Positions 50,849 to 59,175 of a stretch of DNA of 64,000 nucleotides are shown here, piece after piece; within the stretch, counting starts at the first letter, position 1; each line of letters starts with the position of its first letter. The DNA comes from Nocardia ninae NBRC 108245 (lineage in GTDB: Bacteria; Actinomycetota; Actinomycetes; Mycobacteriales; Mycobacteriaceae). The notes under the pieces were generated by a model. It was not told the DNA's origin. It was given only the letters and a program-made list of their open reading frames with translations, and did not search any database. The translations under genes and the position numbers were made by a program. The stretch is taken from the NCBI RefSeq assembly GCF_007990755.1, contig NZ_BJXA01000031.1:1-64000 (forward strand), written 5' to 3'.

Positions 50849-53800
50849 ATGCACGATGACCGTCGGTTGATCGAGGACCGCCTCGGGCGGGTGCTGATGG
50901 AACGGATCATGCCTGCGGTCTATCCGGAGTCGGTGCCGCTGACCGCGTCCATCTGGGTGGCGCCGGACGAGCCGGTGCCGGTCGCCGAGGGCTTGGCCGC
51001 GCCACGGACGCCGATCCAGTCCGGTGCGCCGTGGGGTGCGCCGTGGGGGACCAGCTGGCTCACCGTCGAGGGGACGGTGCCTGCCGAGTGGGCGGGCAAG
51101 ACCGTCGAGGCGATCATCGACCTCGGTTTCGACCGGAACATGACGGGCTTCCAGTGCGAAGGGCTGGTCTATCGGTCGGACGGATCACCGGTCAAGGGCT
51201 TGCACCCGCGCAACCAGTGGGTGCGGGTGGCTTCCCCCGCGGTCGGCGGCGAGCAGGTGCTGCTGCACGTCGAAGCGGCGTCCAACCCGATCATTCCCTT
51301 CTTCGCGCCGAACGCCCTCGGCGACAAGCTCACCGCAGGCACGGAACCGCAATACCGGCTCGGCCGAATGGATCTCGCGGTTCTCGACGAAGAAGTCTGG
51401 AACCTGGTACTGGATCTGGAGGTGCTCGGTGAGCTGATGCACGAGATGCCGGAGGACCCCGCGCGCCGCTTCACCATCGTCCGGGCGATCGAGCGGGCGC
51501 TCGACGCCGTCGACTTGCAGAACGTGAACGCCACCGCGGCCGCCGCACGGGCCTGCCTGGCCGATGTGCTTGCCGCACCGGCGATCCCGTCCGCGCACCT
51601 GATCTCCGCCGTCGGGCACGCGCACATCGACTCGGCGTGGCTGTGGCCGCTGCGCGAGACGGTGCGCAAGGTCGCGCGCACCACCGCGAACATGACCGCG
51701 CTGCTGGCCGACGAACCGGAGTTCGTCTTCACGATGTCCCAAGCCGCGCAATACGACTTCATCAAGCAGCACCGGCCCGAGGTCTACGCGAAGGTGAAAG
51801 AGGCGGTGGCAGCCGGGAGATTCGTGCCGACCGGCGGCATGTGGGTGGAGGCCGACACGAATATGCCCGGCTCCGAGGCGATGGCGCGGCAGTTCGTGCA
51901 CGGCAAGCGGTTCTTCCTGGAGGAGTTCGGCGTCGACAACCAGGAGGTGTGGCTACCCGACACGTTCGGATTCGCCGCGGGGCTGCCGCAGATCATCAAG
52001 GCGGCGGGCGCCAAATGGCTGCTGACACAGAAGATCTCCTGGAGCCAGATCAACAAGTTCCCGCACCACACGTTCCTGTGGGAGGGGGTCGACGGCACCC
52101 GGATCTTCACGCACTTTCCGCCGGTCGACACCTACAACTGCACCATGCACGGCCGCGAGATCGCGCACGCCGCCCGCAATTTCAAGGACAAGGGGCGTGC
52201 GTCGAGGTCGTTGGCGCCGACCGGCTGGGGTGACGGCGGCGGCGGGACGACGCGGGAGATGGTCGCGAAGGCCGCGCGGATGAAGAACCTCGAAGGCTCG
52301 CCGAAGGTATTCTGGGACAAGCCCGCCGAGTTCTTCGCCAAAGCCGAGGCCGAGTATCAGAACCCGCCCGTCTGGGTGGGGGAGCTGTATCTGGAGTTGC
52401 ACCGCGGCACGCTGACCAGTCAGTCGAAGACCAAGCAGGGTAACCGGCGCAGCGAGCATCTGCTGCGCGAAGCCGAGCTCTGGGCCGCGACGGCGACGGT
52501 GCGCAAGAACGTCGAGTATCCGTACGCGGCGCTGGACCGGCTCTGGAAGACCGTGCTGCTGCACCAGTTCCATGACATCCTGCCCGGCTCGTCGATCGCG
52601 TGGGTGCACCGCGAGGCGGAGCAGACCTATGCGGTGGTGGCCGAGGAGTTGGCCGAGCTCATCGAGCGGGCCAAGTGGGTGCTCGGCGGTGAGCAGGTGG
52701 GGCCGAATGCCTTCAATCCGGCGCCGCACGTGTGGCGCTCGATTCCGGCCGGTGCGGCGGGACCGGTGGCGGCGGCTCGTCCGTGCGCGGTGACCGAGCG
52801 CATGGGTGGCGGGTTCGTGCTCGACAACGGGCTTTTGCAGGTCGAGGTGGATGCGCGCGGCCTAGTCGTGTCGGTGTTCGACGTCGAGCATCTGCGCGAG
52901 ACCCTGCCGCCGGGTTCGGTCGCGAATCTGCTGCAGTTGCATCCGGATCTGCCGAACTCCTGGGATGCCTGGGATGTCGATATCTTCTACCGCAACCGGG
53001 TCACCGATCTCGCCGACGCGGACTTCGTTGTGGCAGAGCCGGATTCGGGCGTGGTGCGAATTGGCCGGTCGTTCGGCTCCTCCACCGTCGAACAAACTCT
53101 GACACTGCACGAGTGGGTGTTGGAGATCGAGACCAGCGTCGACTGGCACGAGACCGAGAAGTTCCTCAAACTGGCCTTCCCCCTGGACATCCACGCCGAC
53201 CGCTACGCCTCGGAGACCCAGTTCGGGCACCTGTTCCGGCCCACGCACACCAACACCAGCTGGGAGTACGCGAAGTTCGAGGCCTGCGCCCATCGGTTCG
53301 TCCACTTCGCCGAGCCCGGGTGGGGCGTGGCGCTCGTCAACGACGCCACCTACGGTCACGACGTCACCCGCACGGTGCGGGCCGACGGCGGGACGACGAC
53401 AACGGTGCGCGCCTCGCTGCTGCGCGCACCGCGATTCCCGGATCCGCAGACCGACCACGGGGTACATCGCTTCCGGCATGCGCTGCTTCCCGGTGCCGCA
53501 ATCGGGGACGCGGTGAATGCGGGCTACCGCGTCAACCTCACGCCGCCGACGCCGGGTGTCGCCGAAGCCGTCGAGCCGCTGTTCGTCATCGACAACGACG
53601 CCGTGGTGACCAGCGCGGTCAAACTGGCCGACGACGGCAGTGGCGATGTCGTGCTGCGCGTCTACGAAGCACAGGGCGGCCGCGCCTCGGCCTTGGTGAC
53701 TCCCGGGTTCGACGCCGCCGGATTCCAGGTGTGCGATCTGCTGGAACGGCCACTGCCTGCGGACACCTCCGCAAGCCCGGAGGAAGTGGGAGTCCGGCTG

Positions 53801-53860
53801 CGGCTGCGGCCTTTCCAACTCGTCACGCTCCGATTCGTCCGTTCGGTCACCGCCGAATAG
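50849..53860 (+). CDS. alpha-mannosidase, GH38
   Basis: 1003 residues, normal GH38 length. The zinc-binding start of the catalytic domain is GHAHIDSAWLWPL (H-x-D). The nucleophile Asp lies in VWLPDTFGFAAG, and the late zinc His in LLHQFHDILPGSS. An N-terminal beta-rich segment of about 240 residues and C-terminal beta-sandwich domains complete the fold. It resembles mycobacterial Rv0648. No signal peptide, so it acts in the cytoplasm on imported mannosides, matching the divergent ABC importer. ATG 50849 follows CGGAG; upstream in-frame codons lack a ribosome site. Confidence 0.93.
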   Translation: MHDDRRLIEDRLGRVLMERIMPAVYPESVPLTASIWVAPDEPVPVAEGLAAPRTPIQSGAPWGAPWGTSWLTVEGTVPAEWAGKTVEAIIDLGFDRNMTGFQCEGLVYRSDGSPVKGLHPRNQWVRVASPAVGGEQVLLHVEAASNPIIPFFAPNALGDKLTAGTEPQYRLGRMDLAVLDEEVWNLVLDLEVLGELMHEMPEDPARRFTIVRAIERALDAVDLQNVNATAAAARACLADVLAAPAIPSAHLISAVGHAHIDSAWLWPLRETVRKVARTTANMTALLADEPEFVFTMSQAAQYDFIKQHRPEVYAKVKEAVAAGRFVPTGGMWVEADTNMPGSEAMARQFVHGKRFFLEEFGVDNQEVWLPDTFGFAAGLPQIIKAAGAKWLLTQKISWSQINKFPHHTFLWEGVDGTRIFTHFPPVDTYNCTMHGREIAHAARNFKDKGRASRSLAPTGWGDGGGGTTREMVAKAARMKNLEGSPKVFWDKPAEFFAKAEAEYQNPPVWVGELYLELHRGTLTSQSKTKQGNRRSEHLLREAELWAATATVRKNVEYPYAALDRLWKTVLLHQFHDILPGSSIAWVHREAEQTYAVVAEELAELIERAKWVLGGEQVGPNAFNPAPHVWRSIPAGAAGPVAAARPCAVTERMGGGFVLDNGLLQVEVDARGLVVSVFDVEHLRETLPPGSVANLLQLHPDLPNSWDAWDVDIFYRNRVTDLADADFVVAEPDSGVVRIGRSFGSSTVEQTLTLHEWVLEIETSVDWHETEKFLKLAFPLDIHADRYASETQFGHLFRPTHTNTSWEYAKFEACAHRFVHFAEPGWGVALVNDATYGHDVTRTVRADGGTTTTVRASLLRAPRFPDPQTDHGVHRFRHALLPGAAIGDAVNAGYRVNLTPPTPGVAEAVEPLFVIDNDAVVTSAVKLADDGSGDVVLRVYEAQGGRASALVTPGFDAAGFQVCDLLERPLPADTSASPEEVGVRLRLRPFQLVTLRFVRSVTAE

Positions 53861-53990
53861 CCTGCGGTAACGGCGCATTCGAGAGAGACTCGGTGCCAGC
53901 AGGCGCAGCGTCGAGATCATCGGCGTTCGTGACCCCTCGGCGCTACCGGCCGAGCCGGTCCTGCGCCGGGTTAGCGAAAGGACTTCAACC

Positions 53991-55124
53991 ATGGGACGCC
54001 GCAGCACGATTGCCCTTCTCGGCCTGGCCCTGTCCGCCGTTCTGGTCGTCGGTTGCGGCGCCGACTCCGGCAACGGCGCTGCGGTGACGTCCCTCGCGCC
54101 GCCCCGCGCGTCGACAACCGTCGTTCCATCCGTACCGGGCGCGCCACCCCGGGTCACGATCCTGGCCACCGGCGGCACCATCGCCGGAAAGGCCAACGCG
54201 GAACCGGGTGTCGGGTACAAGGCAGGGCAAGCCAGCGTGCAAGACCTGATCTCCGCGGTGCCCGGCCTCGACAAGATCGCGACGTTGCAAGCGGAGTCGA
54301 TCGCCAATATCGGCAGCCAGGATATGAACGAGGAGATCTGGCTCACCCTGGCGCGCCGGATCAATCAGCTCTTCGCGGACAACGCCACCGACGGTGTGGT
54401 GATCACCCACGGCACCGACACGATCGAGGAGACCTCGTTCTTCCTGGACAACGTGGTGGCTACCGACAAGCCGGTGGTGCTGGTCGGAGCCGTGCGCCCG
54501 GCCAACGCGCTGAGCGCGGACGGACCGGCCAATCTGCGCGCTGCCGTCAGCATTGCCGCGGCGCCCGCGGCACGGGGGCGGGGCGCGATGGTCGTGCTGA
54601 ACGACACCATCCACAGCGCGCGCGAGGTCACCAAGACGCACACCTCGAGCATGCAGACCTTCGCCTCACCCAACACCGGGCCTGCGGGGTATGTGTCCGG
54701 CGATTCGATCCGTTTCGTCACAACACCGCAGTCGCACACGCGTCCGCGTTTCCCGGTGCCGGACGGTTCGTCGCTGCCACGCGTCGACATCGTGTACTCG
54801 CATGCCGGTATGCGCCCGGACCAGGTCGACGACGCGGTCCGGCACGGGGCGAAAGGCATTGTGCTGGCCGGTGTCGGCGACGGCAACACCGCCAAAGCGG
54901 TGCTCGATGCGCTCGCCAAGGCCAACGACGACCGCGTGGTCGTCCGCTCGACCAGGGTTGGCTCCGGTGAGGTGGTGCGCAACGCCGAGGTCAACGACGA
55001 CGAGCTCGGTTTCGCCACCTCCGCCGATCTGAACCCGGCGAAGGCGCGCGTGCTGTTGCAGCTGCTCCTGACCGTCGGCATCACCGACCCGGTGCGCGTC
55101 CAGCAGGAGATGAACGCTCGATAG
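53991..55124 (+). CDS. type II L-asparaginase, lipoprotein
   Basis: 377 residues. A lipoprotein signal (ALSAVLVVGCG, Cys22) precedes an Ala/Pro/Thr linker. The asparaginase core starts near 54: catalytic Thr63 in ATGGTIAG, the second Thr-Asp pair in VITHGTDTIEET and the Lys in EVTKTHTSS. NIGSQDMNEEIWLTLA and LNPAKARVLLQLLL match periplasmic AnsB closely. It converts extracellular L-asparagine to aspartate and ammonia, supplying nitrogen and buffering acid. ATG follows GAAAGGA. It lies 130 bases after the mannosidase stop and is probably separately expressed. Confidence 0.93.
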   Translation: MGRRSTIALLGLALSAVLVVGCGADSGNGAAVTSLAPPRASTTVVPSVPGAPPRVTILATGGTIAGKANAEPGVGYKAGQASVQDLISAVPGLDKIATLQAESIANIGSQDMNEEIWLTLARRINQLFADNATDGVVITHGTDTIEETSFFLDNVVATDKPVVLVGAVRPANALSADGPANLRAAVSIAAAPAARGRGAMVVLNDTIHSAREVTKTHTSSMQTFASPNTGPAGYVSGDSIRFVTTPQSHTRPRFPVPDGSSLPRVDIVYSHAGMRPDQVDDAVRHGAKGIVLAGVGDGNTAKAVLDALAKANDDRVVVRSTRVGSGEVVRNAEVNDDELGFATSADLNPAKARVLLQLLLTVGITDPVRVQQEMNAR

Positions 55125-55134
55125 GCCAGTTGCT

Positions 55135-56517
55135 TCAGCCGGAGTGCGGAATCGGGCAGGTCTGCGTCTTTTGCCGATCGTCGAAATACTGTGCGCAGAG
55201 GCGGAGGCGGCGTGCGTCCAGGACCATCCAGGTGCCGAGGATGAGCTGGGTGACGCCGCGCCAGACGTCCTCGAAGCGGTCGCGCAGGCGCAGTCCGGTC
55301 AATGCCGCGCGCACCAGGTTCGGCGATGGCGGGGCATCGGTGGACAGGAGGAGGCAGGGGGCGCGGTGGGGGATGGAGCGGGTGTGCGAGACGGAGGAAC
55401 GTAGTCGGTAGCGGTCCAGCACTGTTCGGGTGACCGTGCGCATTGCGATGGGGGAGAGGCGCCAGGCCGGGCACGGACGATTGGCTGCCACGCCGAAGGG
55501 GATGTGGTGAGTGTCCTTGGCGCGCTGGGTGGTCCACCGGTCGGGGTCGAATTTGTCGGGGTCGGTGTGGCCGGTTCGCTCGAACTCCTGATAGTTGAAG
55601 CACAGCACCGTCCCGGCGGGGATCGCGCTGCCGTCGCCGACGTCGATGTCCGCAGTGGTGATCCGGTGCGCGATCCCGAAAAGCGGGAAGTGGCGCAGTG
55701 TTTCGTCCATGACGTGATCCAGGTACGGCGTATCCGGCTCGGCGAGGATGCGGTGTTGTACCTCTCGGTGCTGGGCGATCGCGAGCAGTAGGTGCGCCAT
55801 GCCCTCGGACATCTGTACGACGGCGGTGTTGAAGAACGCGCCCTGTAAGTAGTGGGCCTGCTCGCGTCGGCTGAGCAGGGCCGGTAGTTCGTGCGGCACC
55901 TCGCCCGCATCGATTCTGGCGAGCAGGTACCGGGTGAGGCGGTCGCGTCGGCGCATGTGGCGCAGCCCGGTGCATTTCAGCGACGTCACCACGTCGTCGG
56001 CATTGCCGACGATCAGATCCCTGGCGGTCGGTGGGCAGGGTTCGCGAAAGACCAACTCGTAAAAGAACTCTGCCCAGATCGGCATCATCAGGTCGCGTAG
56101 TCGCACGAGAGTCAGCGGCCGGGGCGGCAGTTCGTCGAGTACCCGGCGGGCGCAACGGTCGGCGAGCCGCTCGATCTCGGCGGTGGGCAGGGACAGTACG
56201 GCGCGGGTGGTTCGCGCCGCCTCGTCGTAGCGCGGGCCGTCCTCGAGGTGCTCCTGGTGTACTTCTGGGCCGGGCGCCAGCCAGTACCAGAACAGATCCG
56301 ACAGTGCCGCGCCTCGGCTGCGTCCGTTGGCGGCCGGGTGCGCGTACAGCCGCAAGAAGAGCTCCGGGCCGCCGCGCTCGCCGGGGAGGGTTATCTCGTT
56401 GCTGCCGTTGACTTTCGCGAAGATGCGCACCCGCAGGGCAACCACCGCCTGGGGCAGCCAGCGGGAGACCGCCCAGAGTGCGCCCGCGGTCGCCAGTATC
56501 GGCGTCGGCTTGGTCAT
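55135..56517 (-). CDS. atypical cytochrome P450
   Basis: 460 residues. The E-x-x-R is DETLRHFPLFG, the PERF-like region is FDPDRW and the haem loop is IPFGVAANRPCPAWRLS. That loop deviates from F-x-x-G-x-R-x-C-x-G: Asn replaces Gly before the conserved Arg, and Pro-Ala replace the usual residues after Cys. The I-helix also lacks the A/G-G-x-D/E-T-T motif; FFNTAVVQMSEGMAHLLLAI stands there instead, so oxygen activation may be unusual. ATG overlaps the upstream oxidase gene by ATGA. Last gene of a four-gene operon. The C-terminal tail of about 50 residues past the haem domain is unexplained. Confidence 0.85.
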   Translation of the reverse strand: MTKPTPILATAGALWAVSRWLPQAVVALRVRIFAKVNGSNEITLPGERGGPELFLRLYAHPAANGRSRGAALSDLFWYWLAPGPEVHQEHLEDGPRYDEAARTTRAVLSLPTAEIERLADRCARRVLDELPPRPLTLVRLRDLMMPIWAEFFYELVFREPCPPTARDLIVGNADDVVTSLKCTGLRHMRRRDRLTRYLLARIDAGEVPHELPALLSRREQAHYLQGAFFNTAVVQMSEGMAHLLLAIAQHREVQHRILAEPDTPYLDHVMDETLRHFPLFGIAHRITTADIDVGDGSAIPAGTVLCFNYQEFERTGHTDPDKFDPDRWTTQRAKDTHHIPFGVAANRPCPAWRLSPIAMRTVTRTVLDRYRLRSSVSHTRSIPHRAPCLLLSTDAPPSPNLVRAALTGLRLRDRFEDVWRGVTQLILGTWMVLDARRLRLCAQYFDDRQKTQTCPIPHSG

Positions 56518-57587
56518 CGCGCCGCCCCTCGGGTGGTGACCAGACTCGGGTTGAGTTCGGACAGTGTGACCACCCCGCACAGCGTCAGCGTGTGTTCGAT
56601 CTCCGCGCGGAGGTTGTCCAGCACTCCGGTCACTCCTTTGGCGCCGCCGACGGTCAGGCCCCACAGCACCGGTCGCCCCACACCTGCCGCCGTGGCGCCC
56701 AGTGCCAACGCCAGCACGACATCCGAGCCGCGGCGTACTCCGCCGTCGAGGAAGATCGGGATCCGACCGGCCACTGCGGCGGTGATGGCGGGTAGGGCGT
56801 CCAGAGTTGCGGGAGCGAGGTCCAGCTGACGTCCGCCGTGATTGGACACCAGAATCGCGTCGGCCCCGTGCTCCACTGCCAGCCGCGCGTCCCCGGGATG
56901 CAGGATCCCTTTGAGTACCAAGGGAAGTCGCGTCTTCTCGCGGAGCCAGCGGAGATGGTCCCAGGTCAGCGCGGTCGACATCGCGATCCGCCGGACGCCG
57001 CTTTCTGTAGCGCCCGGTAGGCCCCGCATGTTTTCCGCCCACATGCCGGCGGGTAGGTCGTGAAAGTTGTGGTGGTCGTCCCGGGTTCGGTGGCCCAACG
57101 CGGGAGAGTCGACCGTCACCACCAGAGCCGTGCAACCCGCCCGTTCGGCTCGCCGGATGAGTTCGTCGGTAACCTCCGGCTCGGGCTGTACGTAGAGCTG
57201 GAACCACACGCGCGCGTCTCGGTCGACCTCTCTTGCGGCGGTGGTGACTTCATCGATGGCTACCGTTCCGGCCATGCTGGCGATGTGGACGATCCCGGCC
57301 GCGGCCACTCCTCGGGCGGTGGCCCGCTCACCCTCCTGATGGGCCAGTCGGTGGAACGCAGTGGGGGACACGAACACCGGCATGGTGCTCGGGTCACCGA
57401 GTAGATCTGTCGCGATGGACCGGTCGGTGGTGTCCCGTAAAACCCTGGGCAGCAACGCAAGCCGACGGAAGGCCTGCTCGTTGTCGGCCATGGCGAGCTC
57501 CTCTCCGGCCCCACCGGCGAAGAAGTCGTAGTGCGCCGGCTCGAGCAGATCCTTGGCTTGTTGCTCCAGCGCGACCAGGCTGGTCAC
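56514..57587 (-). CDS. FMN-dependent alpha-hydroxy-acid oxidase/dehydrogenase
   Basis: 357 residues of the LldD/glycolate oxidase family, slightly short. TALVVTVDSPALGHRTRD and ILVSNHGGRQLD carry the FMN contacts and catalytic His; IPIFLDGGVRRGSDVVLALA closes the phosphate site. The enzyme oxidises a 2-hydroxy acid to the 2-oxo acid in the cytoplasm. Relatives in arylglycine pathways act on mandelate-type acids. GTG at 57587 overlaps the monooxygenase stop (GTGA). An upstream in-frame stretch belongs to the neighbouring gene. Confidence 0.9.
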   Translation of the reverse strand: MTSLVALEQQAKDLLEPAHYDFFAGGAGEELAMADNEQAFRRLALLPRVLRDTTDRSIATDLLGDPSTMPVFVSPTAFHRLAHQEGERATARGVAAAGIVHIASMAGTVAIDEVTTAAREVDRDARVWFQLYVQPEPEVTDELIRRAERAGCTALVVTVDSPALGHRTRDDHHNFHDLPAGMWAENMRGLPGATESGVRRIAMSTALTWDHLRWLREKTRLPLVLKGILHPGDARLAVEHGADAILVSNHGGRQLDLAPATLDALPAITAAVAGRIPIFLDGGVRRGSDVVLALALGATAAGVGRPVLWGLTVGGAKGVTGVLDNLRAEIEHTLTLCGVVTLSELNPSLVTTRGAAR

Positions 57588-59152
57588 CGCATCGGCTCCG
57601 GCGCGCGCAGTGCGGTGTCGAGGAAGTCGACGAGGGGCTTGCGGTGCACTGTTTCCTGCGTCCACTCGTTCTCGAGGTTCTCGGTGATGTGGTGCTCCGC
57701 GATCTGCCCGTCGATGCGGTACTGCCGCACCACCGGGTGCAGGTAGCGCCCGTCCAGGGCGTGCTCGGCGTCGGACTGCGCGATGCGGCGGGCATTGATG
57801 TCGAACGGGTCGAGACGGTCGTGGTCCTTGCCGTACTCCAGGGTGATCACCAGGTAGGTGTCGACCTCGCCGAGGAGGCCCGCCGCAACGGCGTCGGCCA
57901 CGAAATCGACTGGTAGTTCCTCCCAATACCGCGCCGACCCGTCCGCGCTCAGCGTGACGACGTCGCCGATGAAGCCGAACAGTTGCCACAAGGCGGAGGT
58001 CCGGTTCACCCGCTCCAGGATTGCCGCACCCACCTTGCCTGCACTGCCTGCCAGCTCGCGGTGTGGCCAATCCTGGCCGTGATGACGTTGTTCCAGGACG
58101 CGGTGCAATGCCCTTGTCGCGTAACGGAATCCGTGGATGAAGGCGCTGGTCGACTTCTTGAAATCGCGTTCTTGGGTGATCGTGCCCGCGAAGTACAGGT
58201 CGGGCACGTTGATCGATTCCCAGGCCGAGGTCTGGGCCGGGAAACGATCGTTGATCGCCAGGTTGGGCCTGCATTCGGGGTCGAGAATCGAGGCGTCGAA
58301 ACGGAATCCGGTCGCCACCAGTACCCGGTCGTAGCGGATGTCCTTGGTGACTTCGTCGGCGCGGGAGAAGCTCACCGTCACCAGGTACGACGAATCCGAC
58401 TGCCGGGCAATGTCGACGACATTTCCGTCCAGGATCGCGTTCTGTGATTTGAGCTGGTAGGTGTCCAGGAAGTTGTTGTTGACCGCGCGCAGATGGCCGA
58501 GGAAGTGCGTCTGCCAGGCGAGCCGGAGGGAATGCGGACCGGCGACGTGGATGACGGCGGCGTGCTCGATCAGGTTGTCGGCGGTCTCGAAGGCCGAGTT
58601 GCCTTTTCCGATGATCAGCACCCGCTGGTTGGTGAAATCCGCTGGATCTGTCGACATTTCGCTGTAGAGCTCGGCCGTCTCGATGCCGGGGATCGCGGGG
58701 ACATAGGGTTTCGAGACGCCGGTGGCCACGATCAATCGTCGCGCACGCAGCACATTGCCATGCTGATCGACGGCTTCGAAGCCGTCGGGCCGGCTGATCC
58801 GCTCGATCCGCGTGTCGTACTGGACCGACAAACCTTGTGTCGCAGCGAAATCACCGAGGTACCGGACCATGTCGTCGGCGGCGGGGAAGAAGCGTTGCGT
58901 GTATTCCTTGAACAGCGGCCCCGCCAGCAGCGAGTTCCAGTCCATGCGCAGGTTCAGTTCGGGATCGTCCCAGCCGGTGTACACCTTGTTGATGGAGATC
59001 AACTGCCGGTGCCGAGGGAACTTGCTGAAGAACGTGCCGGGGGCCGCGCCGGCCTCCACGATCAGATAGTCGCGGCCGGCCTGCTGCAAATGGTGGCCCA
59101 TTTGGAGGCCGGCCGGCCCAGCGCCGATTACCAGGTAGTCGAGTTCGGGCAA
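57584..59152 (-). CDS. FAD-dependent monooxygenase, FOXRED2-like
   Basis: About 522 residues. The FAD Rossmann motif is LVIGAGPAGLQMGHHL at the N-terminus, a second nucleotide site is VLIIGKGNSAFETADNL, and the flavin-monooxygenase motif is recognisable around FLGHLRAVNNNFLDTY. LVATGFRFDASIL is the typical ATG-F box. The C-terminal 120 residues are unusual for an FMO (ALWQLFGFIGDVVTLSADG to LDGRYLHPVVRQYRIDG) and resemble FOXRED2-type proteins. A GGAGGAG ribosome site precedes TTG 59152; TTG 59164 is possible. Probably N- or S-oxygenation or hydroxylation of an enzyme-bound or free acid. Confidence 0.83.
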   Translation of the reverse strand: MPELDYLVIGAGPAGLQMGHHLQQAGRDYLIVEAGAAPGTFFSKFPRHRQLISINKVYTGWDDPELNLRMDWNSLLAGPLFKEYTQRFFPAADDMVRYLGDFAATQGLSVQYDTRIERISRPDGFEAVDQHGNVLRARRLIVATGVSKPYVPAIPGIETAELYSEMSTDPADFTNQRVLIIGKGNSAFETADNLIEHAAVIHVAGPHSLRLAWQTHFLGHLRAVNNNFLDTYQLKSQNAILDGNVVDIARQSDSSYLVTVSFSRADEVTKDIRYDRVLVATGFRFDASILDPECRPNLAINDRFPAQTSAWESINVPDLYFAGTITQERDFKKSTSAFIHGFRYATRALHRVLEQRHHGQDWPHRELAGSAGKVGAAILERVNRTSALWQLFGFIGDVVTLSADGSARYWEELPVDFVADAVAAGLLGEVDTYLVITLEYGKDHDRLDPFDINARRIAQSDAEHALDGRYLHPVVRQYRIDGQIAEHHITENLENEWTQETVHRKPLVDFLDTALRAPEPMR

Positions 59153-59175
59153 GGTCTCCTCCAAATATTGTGCGG

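Noticed and set aside
54365-56155. Possible read-through frame from P450 into the asparaginase region, minus strand
   Set aside because: Frame differs from the P450 coding frame and runs antisense to the asparaginase.
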